IMG/VR virus record: IMGVR_UViG_3300027736_000075
Span: 1-46,395 of that record
Direction: 5' to 3' (one strand)
Length of the DNA stretch: 46,395 nucleotides
From: a virus
Shown here: positions 6,935 through 15,400 of the stretch, one piece after another
Layout: each line of letters opens with the position of its first letter
Numbering within the stretch: the first letter of the stretch is position 1
Notes under the pieces: generated by a model
Seen by the model: only the letters and a program-made list of their open reading frames with translations
The model's database searches: none
What the model was told of the DNA's origin: nothing
Translations under genes and position numbers: made by a program

Positions 6935-7617
6935 CCACTGCTTTAATAGACGCAGACATTGTATGTTATAGATGTGCTGCTGCTTCCGAGAATGAAATCA
7001 AAGAAGTAGCAATACTTAGAGCATCAGAGTTGATGCAAAGAATTATAGATGATACAAAAGCTGAAACATATGTTGCTTATCTTACTGGTAGTGACAACTA
7101 CAGGTATACTTACAACCCTGAGTATAAAGCTAATCGAAAGGATGTCGTCAGGCCCCGATGGTTACAAGATATTAGAGAACATATCGTTGTTGACTGGAAA
7201 GCTTCCGTAGAAGACGGACAAGAAGCCGATGATGCTATGGGCATCCATCAGATGAGTAATCAAGACACTGTCATTTGTTCAATAGACAAAGACATGCTGA
7301 TGATTCCTGGTGATCATTATAACTTTGTACAAGGAATATATCGTGAACAGTTTGCTATTCCTGCTATCCGTCATTTTTACTGGCAGCTTATTATGGGCGA
7401 TCGGGCTGACAATGTTTTTGGTTTTGATGGAAAAGCCAGACAAACTGTCCCCAAAAAACTTGAAGGTGTTATGGCTGAGTTGGAAAGTTACGATGATGAG
7501 CTTGATATGTTTCAGTTCGTTCGTTCTCTTTACAATGATGATCAGCGTCTTCAGATAAATGGCATATGTCTGTGGATTAGACGACAACCAGACGAAATCT
7601 GGAAGTTCCCCACATGA
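6931..7617 (+). CDS. 5'-3' exonuclease, T7 gp6/FEN-like
   Basis: A 228-residue protein of the flap-endonuclease/5' exonuclease superfamily, which removes RNA primers and degrades DNA for recombination and host breakdown. Visible metal-binding blocks are LIDADIVCYR near the N-terminus, YKANRK, EADDAMGI, CSIDKDMLMIPG and GDRADNVFGF. Its length is shorter than T7 gp6 (about 300 aa), with a reduced C-terminal part. ATGA overlaps link it to the DUF6321-like gene and to the HNH gene that follows. Confidence 0.85.
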   Translation: MTTALIDADIVCYRCAAASENEIKEVAILRASELMQRIIDDTKAETYVAYLTGSDNYRYTYNPEYKANRKDVVRPRWLQDIREHIVVDWKASVEDGQEADDAMGIHQMSNQDTVICSIDKDMLMIPGDHYNFVQGIYREQFAIPAIRHFYWQLIMGDRADNVFGFDGKARQTVPKKLEGVMAELESYDDELDMFQFVRSLYNDDQRLQINGICLWIRRQPDEIWKFPT

Positions 7618-7997
7618 CAGAAAGAAATGGCGGTAAATGGACTGACGGAAGATACCGTAGTTTTATAACATCCACATTACGAGCAGGCAGTAGACGCTGG
7701 CCTCCTAAATATGAATGTTTAAATGCTGCCAAAACCGAAAAGAAAGTTAACAAAGCATCAGGACGTATAGCTCAGCATTATAAATGCTCTTCCTGTAAGA
7801 ACGAGTTTACATCTAAGAATGTCCAAGTTGATCACATCAAACCAGTCATTGACCCTAAGAAAGGGTTTATTAGTTGGGATGAATATATCGACAGAATGTT
7901 TTGTGAAACTAAAAATCTACAAGTCTTGTGCACAGAGTGTCACAAAGTTAAAACACAAAAAGAGAAAGAGATTTCTAAAAAATATGCTAGTAAGTAA
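7614..7997 (+). CDS. HNH endonuclease
   Basis: A 127-residue protein with a zinc-stabilised HNH fold: CSSC at C58/C61, the catalytic VDHIKPV (D73, H74), NLQVLC with N101, and CTECH (C106, C109, H110). The N-terminal 55 residues are basic. HNH proteins of this type next to the exonuclease in T7-like phages may act on branched or host DNA; free-standing homing endonucleases are the alternative. Position inside the replication operon, with ATGA overlap on the exonuclease stop, favours a regular phage function. Confidence 0.82.
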   Translation: MTERNGGKWTDGRYRSFITSTLRAGSRRWPPKYECLNAAKTEKKVNKASGRIAQHYKCSSCKNEFTSKNVQVDHIKPVIDPKKGFISWDEYIDRMFCETKNLQVLCTECHKVKTQKEKEISKKYASK

Positions 7998-8172
7998 AGT
8001 ATTAGAAACAGGACGAGGAACAGTTAAGTTTGAGGGTGAATTAGAAGCCAGTGAACTTGACTTTGTACTTAAAGTAGGACTAAACACTTTGTTAGAATGG
8101 GGAGCTATTCCCTTTACATCTAAAAAAGAAGAGTCATCCATTGCCCCCGTAGAAACACCGTTACAACAATGA
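7984..8172 (+). CDS. Hypothetical protein, 62 aa
   Basis: The ATG at 7984 lies inside the last codons of the HNH gene; an upstream TTG extension would only mirror that gene. The product, MLVSKVLETGRGTVKFEG to ETPLQQ, looks like a compact alpha/beta protein and contains the block ELDFVLKVGLNTLLEWGAIPF, a pattern I associate with conserved small proteins in T7-like phages. No motif allows a function. Confidence 0.6.
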   Translation: MLVSKVLETGRGTVKFEGELEASELDFVLKVGLNTLLEWGAIPFTSKKEESSIAPVETPLQQ

Positions 8173-8330
8173 ACAACTGGTTGTTAGCATTAGTAGGATT
8201 TGTATATCTAGCAGTGTCGTACGACTACTTCATTCAACATAACATGGGCATGGCGGTTAGCTTTTTTGCCTATTCATTAGCAAACGTAGGATTTATAATA
8301 GCAAATGTCAAAAGTTTTAGTACTACCTGA
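8169..8330 (+). CDS. Small membrane protein with two helices, 53 aa
   Basis: Begins MNNWLLALVGFVYLAV and contains a second hydrophobic stretch GMAVSFFAYSLANVGFII. The two segments, divided by a short polar turn (YDYFIQHN), predict a helical hairpin in the inner membrane. It starts in the previous stop (ATGA) and overlaps the next gene by 26 nt. Its size and topology would allow a holin or a superinfection-exclusion role, but a separate 3TM holin lies in the lysis module, so this is more likely an early membrane protein. Confidence 0.65.
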   Translation: MNNWLLALVGFVYLAVSYDYFIQHNMGMAVSFFAYSLANVGFIIANVKSFSTT

Positions 8331-9072
8331 TGTACAGGCAAAACCAGGAATAGATTTTACATACCTTACCAAAATAGGAACATATGCAGTTGAGAAAAAA
8401 CCAAATACAATCGTATGTATCGGAGACTTTGCAGACATGCCGAGTCTCTCTAGCTATGATGTGGGAAAAAAGAGTTTCGAAGGCAGACGTTACATTGCTG
8501 ATATTGAAGCAAGCAAGCAGGCTATGGACTGCTTCTTGTCTCCTATATACGAATTTAACGCTAAAGCTAAAAGAAATAAAGAAAAGCAGTACAAACCGAG
8601 GCTGGTACTAACGTTAGGTAATCATGAAAACAGAATCAACAGAGCAGTCAACGACGACCCGAAACTTGAGGGAGTTCTTTCAATATCTGATTTGGGATAT
8701 GAAAAACATGGTTGGGAAGTTATACCTTTCCTTGATGTTATTGTTATCGACGGTGTTGCTTATTCCCATTACTTCACTTCTGGCCTTATGGGTCGGCCTG
8801 TTACTACTGCTGGAGCTTGTCTTTCGAAAAAGCACATGTCATGTGTCCAAGGTCATCAGCAAGGACTTCAAATAGCAACAGGATATAAAGCAGACGGTAG
8901 TTTGCTTACATCTGTTATTGCTGGTAGCTGTTATGAACATCAAGAAGACTACATGTCAAGCCAAGGAAATAACCATTGGCGTGGCTTCTTAGTTTTACAT
9001 GATGTACGTGATGGTCAATTTGATTTAATGCCAGTATCACTTTCTTATTTAAATAAAAGATATGATAAATGA
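8305..9072 (+). CDS. Calcineurin-like metallophosphoesterase
   Basis: A 255-residue protein showing the metal-site blocks of the calcineurin-like superfamily in order: LPDVQ near the N-terminus, CIGDFADM, LGNHENR, YSHYF and QGHQQG. The first block has DVQ where DxH is typical, as in several phage members. Such phage enzymes could cleave a phosphodiester or phosphomonoester in nucleic acid or nucleotide metabolism; the substrate is not visible. It overlaps the membrane-protein gene upstream and the DUF3310 gene downstream. Confidence 0.82.
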   Translation: MSKVLVLPDVQAKPGIDFTYLTKIGTYAVEKKPNTIVCIGDFADMPSLSSYDVGKKSFEGRRYIADIEASKQAMDCFLSPIYEFNAKAKRNKEKQYKPRLVLTLGNHENRINRAVNDDPKLEGVLSISDLGYEKHGWEVIPFLDVIVIDGVAYSHYFTSGLMGRPVTTAGACLSKKHMSCVQGHQQGLQIATGYKADGSLLTSVIAGSCYEHQEDYMSSQGNNHWRGFLVLHDVRDGQFDLMPVSLSYLNKRYDK

Positions 9073-9313
9073 ACATGACATAAGGGACATGAAGCCTGAT
9101 TACGTAGAACGTCCTCCCCATTATACTAAACATCCTTCAGGTGTTGAATGTATACAAATAACAGAACACATGGGATTTAATTTGGGGAACGCTTTAAAGT
9201 ACATATGGCGCTGTGATTTAAAACACGATGCTGTAGAAGACTTACGTAAGGCTTTATGGTATATTAACAGAGAAGTGAGTAAACGTGAAAATAATAAAAC
9301 TGACGGAGAATAA
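9062..9313 (+). CDS. DUF3310 protein (T7 gp1.7-related family)
   Basis: The 83-residue protein has the signature of DUF3310: PPHYTKHPSGVECIQITEHMG, then NLGNALKYIWRC, then DLRKALWYINRE. As I recall, T7 gp1.7, a nucleotide kinase, contains this domain, which would point to nucleotide metabolism. The copy here is only the core domain, so kinase activity is not certain. Its ATG overlaps the phosphoesterase stop by 11 nt. Confidence 0.8.
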   Translation: MINEHDIRDMKPDYVERPPHYTKHPSGVECIQITEHMGFNLGNALKYIWRCDLKHDAVEDLRKALWYINREVSKRENNKTDGE

Positions 9314-9431
9314 AGATGGTTCTTGTTCTTTAGAACTAGACATGTCTTTAAAAGAAAAAGAAATGCTTCTTGAATATGCATTTGTTGAATTGATTAAAAT
9401 ACAAATAAAAAAAGAAGAAAATGGACGTTGA
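9285..9431 (+). CDS. Small acidic/helical phage protein, 48 aa
   Basis: From a GTG at 9285, inside the end of the DUF3310 gene, the product reads (M)KIIKLTENKDGSC, then LELDMSLKEKEMLLEYAFVELI. This beta-then-helix pattern fits short phage proteins whose N-terminus is KVIKxTENxDGS, which is why I prefer the GTG to the internal ATG at 9342. The stop overlaps the next ATG region by 11 nt. Function unknown. Confidence 0.55.
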   Translation: MKIIKLTENKDGSCSLELDMSLKEKEMLLEYAFVELIKIQIKKEENGR

Positions 9432-9579
9432 AAAAGAAGAACTTAAACAATTAATAATTCATGCCCTTGACGTAACAGATTTGTTAGACTTGCTTGGACT
9501 AGATATAGCCGACGTTGTCGAGAAATTTGAAGACGAGATTATGGAAAATTACTCAATGGTTGCTCGTGCTGTGTTATGA
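9421..9579 (+). CDS. Hypothetical acidic protein, 52 aa
   Basis: MDVEKEELKQLIIHALDV followed by TDLLDLLGLDIADVVEKF and ending SMVARAVL. It is almost entirely helical and acidic, rich in Leu and Asp. There is no motif with known function. ATGA overlap joins it to the next gene. Confidence 0.55.
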   Translation: MDVEKEELKQLIIHALDVTDLLDLLGLDIADVVEKFEDEIMENYSMVARAVL

Positions 9580-9767
9580 AGAAGCAGACGCACAACATCT
9601 CTGACCCTGTCGAAAAGCAACATTACAAAAAGAAATATCTTGAAAGAAAGTTGCAAGAAAGAGAAGCTAATAAGGAAATAAAGGTATACGATGAAACTAC
9701 AACCAATATCGACACTAGTCAGTCCTTATATATGCAGAAAGCACAGACAGTGGATGCGAAGGGGTGA
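9576..9767 (+). CDS. Hypothetical charged protein, 63 aa
   Basis: Begins MKKQTHNISDPVEKQHYKKK and continues with a strongly charged stretch (ERKLQEREANKEIK), probably a helix or coiled coil, then a Thr/Ser-rich tail. A second gene starts within its 3' third in another frame. Weak evidence beyond an open frame, ATGA coupling and dense gene packing. Confidence 0.45.
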   Translation: MKKQTHNISDPVEKQHYKKKYLERKLQEREANKEIKVYDETTTNIDTSQSLYMQKAQTVDAKG

Positions 9768-9864
9768 ATGCATTCTTTGCCGAGACGAGCAAGAAAAACA
9801 AAAGAAACTTAATGAACTACAAGGAGGTAGCAATAAACCTCCTGTCAAAATTGGAAAAGTATGA
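9691..9864 (+). CDS. Small Cys-containing protein, 57 aa
   Basis: MKLQPISTLVSPYICRKHRQWMRRGECILCRDEQ. The arrangement CxxH then CxxC (C15, H18, C27, C30) could bind zinc. It overlaps the preceding gene by 77 nt in another frame and its stop overlaps the RNR start (ATGA). A purine-rich GAAGC...AAGGA stretch precedes the ATG. Because it has the zinc-site pattern and directly couples to the RNR, I consider it the more likely real gene of the overlapping pair. Confidence 0.55.
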   Translation: MKLQPISTLVSPYICRKHRQWMRRGECILCRDEQEKQKKLNELQGGSNKPPVKIGKV

Positions 9865-11531
9865 TTGAAAAAAATAGATTTAGAAACACCTTTGGGGAAA
9901 ACATTTTCCGTTATAAATATGCTCAAGGTCCTGGAGACACTTGGGACAAGCTTGCAGAACGTCTTGTAGAGGATGTATGTGGCACTAAAGAGAACACTGC
10001 TCAGGCCCTTATGTCTACAGAAGACCGTAAACAGCTTATAGAATATATTAAGGAAATGAAGTTTCTTCCTGGTGGACGTTACATCTACTATGCAGGACGA
10101 CCATATAAAGCGTATAACAACTGTTATTTATTGCGAGCAGAAGAAGATACGAGAGAAGAATGGAGTGCTGTTACATGGAGAGCAATGTCTTGTTTAATGA
10201 CTGGAGGCGGAATTGGAATTGACTATTCGAGACTCAGACCTGCTGGAAAAACTCTACGCAGAACAGGTGGCACTTCAAGTGGACCTCTCCCTCTTATGTA
10301 TGCGATCAACGAAATTGGACGCAACGTTATGCAAGGAGGCTCAAGACGCAGTGCAATCTATGCAAGTCTCAATTGGAAACATGAAGACGTTGATAAATTC
10401 TTGCATGTTAAAGATTGGTCAGCTGACGTAAAGGCAGCAAAGGAAAAAGATTTTAATGCGCCAGCTCCGTTGGACATGACTAACATCTCTGTTAATTATG
10501 ACGACGCAGCTTTTCATATGAATCCTAATGAAGCTGGAACTTATAGCTTAGCCCACAATCCTGTATTTATTGAGAATTGTAAACAAGCTTTGATGACGGG
10601 TGAACCTGGGTTTAGCTTTAACTTTGGAACTAAACAAAATGAAACTCTTCGTAATGCTTGTACTGAGGTTACCTCTGAGGATGATTCTGATGTGTGTAAT
10701 CTTGGTTCGATCAATATGGGAAATATTAGTTCTATTGCGGAATTTCAAAGCGTGGTGGAACTCGCCTCTAAATTTCTGGTCTGTGGAACGCTTAGAGCAG
10801 ACCTTCCTTATGAAAAGGTTTACAAAGTTAGAGAGAAGAATCGCCGACTTGGATTGGGCCTTATGGGTATCCATGAATGGTTACTCAAACGCAATCAATC
10901 GTATGAGGTAACTCCTGAGTTACATAAGTGGTTAAAAATTTACAAAGAAGAAAGTGAGAGAGCAGCAAATGAACATTGTGAGAGATTTTACATCAGCAAA
11001 CCTGTGGCATACAGGGCGATCGCCCCAACTGGTTCTATTGGAATCTTGGCTGGCACAACAACAGGCATTGAACCATTGTTTGCAGTCGCTTATAAAAGAC
11101 GATTCCTTACAGAAGGAACTAAATGGAAGTACCAATACGTGGTTGACGGAACAGCTCAAAACCTTATTCAAGAATATGGAGTCGATCCCTCCAAAATCGA
11201 AAGCGCCATTGACCTCAGTGAAAACTACGAGCAACGAATCAAATTCCAAGCAGACATACAAGACTACGTTGACATGTCAATTAGTTCTACAATCAACCTC
11301 CCATCTTGGGGAAGTCGAGGAAACAATGAGTCGAGAGTGCAATCATTTACTGAAACGCTTGCAAGATACGCACCCCGACTTAGAGGTTTCACATGTTATC
11401 CAGACGGTAGTAGAGGAGGACAACCCCTCACCTCAATCCCCTACGAAGAAGCCATCAAGCACAAAGACGTAATCTTTGACGAGGTGGATGTCTGTGAATA
11501 TACGGGCCACGGCGGAAGCTGTGGAGTATGA
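9861..11531 (+). CDS. nrdJ: Ribonucleotide reductase, adenosylcobalamin-dependent class II
   Basis: Converts ribonucleotides to deoxyribonucleotides for phage DNA synthesis. At 556 residues it is a compact catalytic subunit. The site cysteines are visible: C88 in NNCYLL and C279 in DVCNLGS form the reducible pair. C267 in NACTE is the thiyl-radical position, with N265 and E269 completing the active site. The tail CEYTGHGGSC (C545, C554) is the redox shuttle. No NrdB radical subunit or glycyl-radical motif is present nearby, and there are no allosteric ATP-cone residues at the N-terminus. This supports class II (B12-dependent), as is common in aquatic phages. It is the last large gene of the left operon, so the phage depends on a host with cobalamin. 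Confidence 0.88.
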   Translation: MIEKNRFRNTFGENIFRYKYAQGPGDTWDKLAERLVEDVCGTKENTAQALMSTEDRKQLIEYIKEMKFLPGGRYIYYAGRPYKAYNNCYLLRAEEDTREEWSAVTWRAMSCLMTGGGIGIDYSRLRPAGKTLRRTGGTSSGPLPLMYAINEIGRNVMQGGSRRSAIYASLNWKHEDVDKFLHVKDWSADVKAAKEKDFNAPAPLDMTNISVNYDDAAFHMNPNEAGTYSLAHNPVFIENCKQALMTGEPGFSFNFGTKQNETLRNACTEVTSEDDSDVCNLGSINMGNISSIAEFQSVVELASKFLVCGTLRADLPYEKVYKVREKNRRLGLGLMGIHEWLLKRNQSYEVTPELHKWLKIYKEESERAANEHCERFYISKPVAYRAIAPTGSIGILAGTTTGIEPLFAVAYKRRFLTEGTKWKYQYVVDGTAQNLIQEYGVDPSKIESAIDLSENYEQRIKFQADIQDYVDMSISSTINLPSWGSRGNNESRVQSFTETLARYAPRLRGFTCYPDGSRGGQPLTSIPYEEAIKHKDVIFDEVDVCEYTGHGGSCGV

Positions 11532-11680
11532 TGGGTTTATCATTCTCATTTATCATGGGTTTTGCTTTAGGTATAGAACATGTAACAGGGGATGAAGATG
11601 AGGAATATCATTGGCTTATTTCCATCCATTTAGGTATTCTTCGTGCTATAATTATTAACTACAATGTAGAAAACATGTAG
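11528..11680 (+). CDS. Hypothetical protein, 50 aa, with hydrophobic N-terminus
   Basis: The ATG overlaps the RNR stop (ATGA). Sequence begins MMGLSFSFIMGFALGIEHV, a short hydrophobic stretch that could be a membrane anchor, then an acidic loop (TGDEDEEYHW) and a second nonpolar stretch (LISIHLGILRAIIINY). It is the last + strand gene before the terminator. Similar short proteins follow other phage metabolic genes; function unknown. Confidence 0.55.
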   Translation: MMGLSFSFIMGFALGIEHVTGDEDEEYHWLISIHLGILRAIIINYNVENM

Positions 11681-11689
11681 GCAAAAAGA

Positions 11690-11725
11690 AAGCCGCCAGG
11701 ACTTAACATCCTAGGCGGCTTTTTT
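11690..11725 (+). terminator. Intrinsic terminator between convergent operons
   Basis: AGCCGCC at 11691-11697 pairs with GGCGGCT at 11714-11720, extended by AGGA/TCCT inside, and a T run of six follows (11720-11725). On the opposite strand the stem is followed by a partly T-rich stretch (TTTCTTTTT), so it can stop transcripts from both sides. It sits exactly where the + strand replication operon meets the end of the - strand virion operon. Confidence 0.88.
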
Positions 11726-12465
11726 CATTTGGAAAATAAATTTTTTATTGCGTCAATATGCTTGCTCATCCAAGAAGGTTCGTTACTTTTAGCTTCCTGT
11801 GCTTTCCTTGCACGTTCTGCTAAATCTATTAAGATGGCTGTTTCAGTTGCTATAGAAGGGTCAAGATGCTGTACACCTCTTATTGTCTCTAAATCGCCTC
11901 TATAACCATAGGAAGGCCAGTCAGCTCCTTTAGGGTGTATAGAATTGGCTGTACCAAAAGCTCTAAGTTCTCCTGAACTACCTCTATATTTATTACCTCT
12001 TCTGTCCTCATCAGCTAACATGTTAAAAGCATCGGCTTCCCTATTTGCCCTTTTAAGAGAAGGGTTTTGACGGTTTATTTTAGCTAAACTATCTGCCATT
12101 GTTTCTAACAAAGCACGTGGATCTAGTTTACTATAAGCATCTGAAAATCTTTGTTCTTCAGGAGTACCTCCCTTAGAAAACCTAGCCTGTAAAGCTAAGT
12201 CATTATCTAAAGCATGAATTAATTCATGATGAAGAACGTTGTTCATCTTGCTTTGAGGATCTCTAGTGTTTATGATTTGTTGTCTATCTATAACCACTTG
12301 AGGATCAGAACCAAAACTAGTAGTAGTTTGTCCAATTGCATTATCAAGACGCCCTTCTCTTACAGAAAAGCCAGGCATCCTTTCTTTAACCATATCAGCC
12401 AAAGAATTAAACTCAGGATTCTGTCTAGCTGTATCCCACATTCCTTGCAAACTAAAATCAGCCAT
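11725..12465 (-). CDS. Virion-associated zinc metallopeptidase
   Basis: A 246-residue protein with HELIH at 80-84 (NVLHHELIHALDND), the zincin motif, inside a mostly helical, soluble sequence. It is the last gene of the virion operon and its start overlaps the stop of the giant internal protein, so it may be packaged and ejected with the DNA, or may process a virion protein (inference). The remainder contains many charged residues and a conserved-looking block SYGYRGDLETIRGVQHLDP. The family beyond HExxH cannot be named; a toxin-like or anti-defence protease is one alternative. Confidence 0.7.
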   Translation of the reverse strand: MADFSLQGMWDTARQNPEFNSLADMVKERMPGFSVREGRLDNAIGQTTTSFGSDPQVVIDRQQIINTRDPQSKMNNVLHHELIHALDNDLALQARFSKGGTPEEQRFSDAYSKLDPRALLETMADSLAKINRQNPSLKRANREADAFNMLADEDRRGNKYRGSSGELRAFGTANSIHPKGADWPSYGYRGDLETIRGVQHLDPSIATETAILIDLAERARKAQEAKSNEPSWMSKHIDAIKNLFSK

Positions 12466-15400
12466 TATTGCATCCTTCTTTGTAAAGCTCTCAATTGAGG
12501 AATGCGCTGAGAGGCAGCTTCCCTAAGCATGGCTGCTTGTTGTGGAGACATGTTTAAACTAATAGCTGTTTGTTGCAACTCACGTTCAAACGTTTGTGGA
12601 TCTCCTTGACCAATCCTAAAGTATTTGTCAATAGCGCCAGCATTTATAGGCTTGTTACGGAAAATGTCTTGTGCCATGTCGTTCATAGCAGCAGTACGAT
12701 ATTCAGCATAAGCTTTGGTAAGCTGATCTAAACGATAATTACGTTCCTTTTGAACAGACTCATTAATACCAGTAAGTCCCCATTGTTTAAGGGAAGTATC
12801 TAATGGAGTACGTTCTGCTACAACACGTAGTTTGTTAGGGTCTTTGCTATAAGCCAAGTTTCCTTTTTGATACCAAGACACATCTAATGGGCCTTGAGCA
12901 CTTGGAGGAGCCATGTTATAAGCAAAAGCTTTAGCAGTTTGTTCACTAGGACGAGCAGCTAAATCAATACCACTTCCCACCATTTGACCTATTTTACCGC
13001 CTCCTGGGAAGGCTACGTCAGCTGCATTGCTAGGCATTACATCACCTAGTCCAAGACGTTTAGACACGTCTACACCAAGCATTGAAGGTGCTCCATGGGA
13101 CAGAGCATACGTTCCGTTATCCCCTAACACCGACTTAGCTTGTCCAGACAGTTGCATAACATCTAATGCCAATGAACGTGGTTTACCCAGTTTCTTGGTA
13201 ATGTAGTCATATATGGATTCCCATTGTGAAAAGAGGGGAAGTCCCATTATTCCAGCAAGGGCTATGGTTGTAGCCATTTGAGTAAGTAAAGGGGCAGGAT
13301 TGCCTGTATTACCTATCTCACGAGCATACATTGACCAACGGCTCATCTCATTATGTCCAAAACTCTTTAAGTTGTATGCCAAGCTTCCTATAGGACCCAT
13401 GGCATTGTAAATAGCAGGCTTTTCCATAGCACTGTAATTGGTCATGGCGAAGTCTGTAAAACGATCAGCTTGTTGGAACAAGTTGGTTTCTTTGGTATAG
13501 CCATTGTCTTTTAACATGTGTGCTATAGTTAAAAACATTTGTGTACGAGTACCTGTTTCTAACAAAGCTGCAGGAGTTTGTGTAATCTTTGTAGTGTAAT
13601 AGCCCAAACCTTTTTGGGTTTGTGTGGCATGTTCAATGGTGTCTGAGGCAGCTACATGGTATTTCTTGATGTAAGAAAATGCATCTTTCTCAAACGGACT
13701 AAGCTTTTCAGGAGATATAACAGCTTTAGCCATAGACATAGAAGCCTTAGCAGCGCTATCAAAACCCTGTGTAAGCCACGTGTGAGCACCTGCTGCACCC
13801 CTACCCCTAAGCAAGGCAGTTAAACCTGGCAAAACAGAAGGAACTTGCATCAATTGTAAAGCAAGGAATGTGTGGTTTAAACTGAGTAACGCTGTGTTAG
13901 CTGTTGCTTTCATCAGTTGTAAACCTGTCCTAGGAATAGAACTTCCAATACCCACACTAGAAAACAATGTGTCAAATGCCTTGTCTACCAACACACCAAA
14001 CTTATTAGGATTGAGTCCTAAAGCATTCTGCATATAAGCTTCTGACATTTTAATGGCATTGTCTTGTTTGCCTACAACATCCTTATCTCTTAAAGCAGTG
14101 TTAACTTCTCTTGCTGCTTCAGCCAAATGACTCCAAGTGTATGCACTTTCGATGTATTTAACTTGGTTTTCAAAAAACGCAGTGGCATTCTCTTTTTCAG
14201 ACATCCACGGTTTGCGTCCTTCCATCCCCCATACACCTTTCTTTTGCATAGTATGTTTTTGCATACCCATGTAATTGGCAGGGTCGTCTTTAGCAACTTC
14301 AGCAAGAGTGTTTAAAAACTCTTTAATGTTGGGATTGTCATCTCCTAATATCTTTAAAACATCCATAAATGCTTCGTGAGGAGAACCTTTTAAAGACCGT
14401 GTAGACACAGATACATCTTGCATTGGACCAAATTCCAATGTAGGATCTTTTTCTAACACTTTCTTTTCTAAAGAAGACAAACTATTTTTACCAACATTTT
14501 TTGTATTAGCACCAATAACTCCAACTACTTGTTTTTCTCCATCAACTGTTTTATAAACAACCTTACGGAAATCACCAGACATATTCATTGCTGAATAGGC
14601 ATCACGGGCAGCAACTGGTTTTTTACCTGTGGCTTCTCTAGCAATGTTAATTTTATCCAACACATCTTTCATCATTTCTTGATGTGTTTTAATAAACGTC
14701 TGAACATTATCAGAAAAACCATGTTTAGCTAAAAATTCTGGAGTAAGTTGTTTTTTATTTAAGTCAGCCGCATTAAGCAATTCAAAGCTGTGTTGATATT
14801 CTTCTTTAGACAAAGAACGTAAAGCAGTGAGGTATTGACCTTGAAGTTTTTCAAAAACTTCTGATTTAGCTAAACGGTCTGCTTCAATAAATTTGTCAAC
14901 AGTAAAATGAACTAAGGGATTGTTAACCTTAGCTTTTAAATATAAACCACCTTTAGTTAAAAGGTTTATTGTTTTTTGAACACTATTTTGTGAAACATCG
15001 GGAGCCTGCTTAGCCAAGTCAATGGCAGCTTGTGGAGACTCAATCATGGCATTGCCAATAGACTTCAAACGGTCACCAATACCTGGAACATTAAGCAACG
15101 GGGACTTACCAAACTGAGCACGCAGTCCTGCCATCTTAAAAGAATCGGGATCAAAGTTTGCGTGTAAGTTTACAACTTTATTTCCATAGGGAGTTTTGGA
15201 AGGAGTATTCCATTTAGCTAAGAATTCTTTAGCTGCTTGTTTAGCAGCAGTATCAAAGAATTCAGCAGAACGTTGAATGTCTCCCAAATTAACCATAGAC
15301 CAATCACGGTCAAATACTTCAGACGGAGTTAGGCCCGTTTTGCTACCGATCCTGTAAGCATCCATATCTTTCTCAGAAGCTTCTTTTACAAGTTTCTTTT

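Noticed and set aside
9691-9767. Doubt which of the two overlapping small genes (9576-9767, 9691-9864) is real
   Set aside because: Overlap of 77 nt is long for this genome, but both have coupling signals, so I kept both with low confidence and did not discard either.
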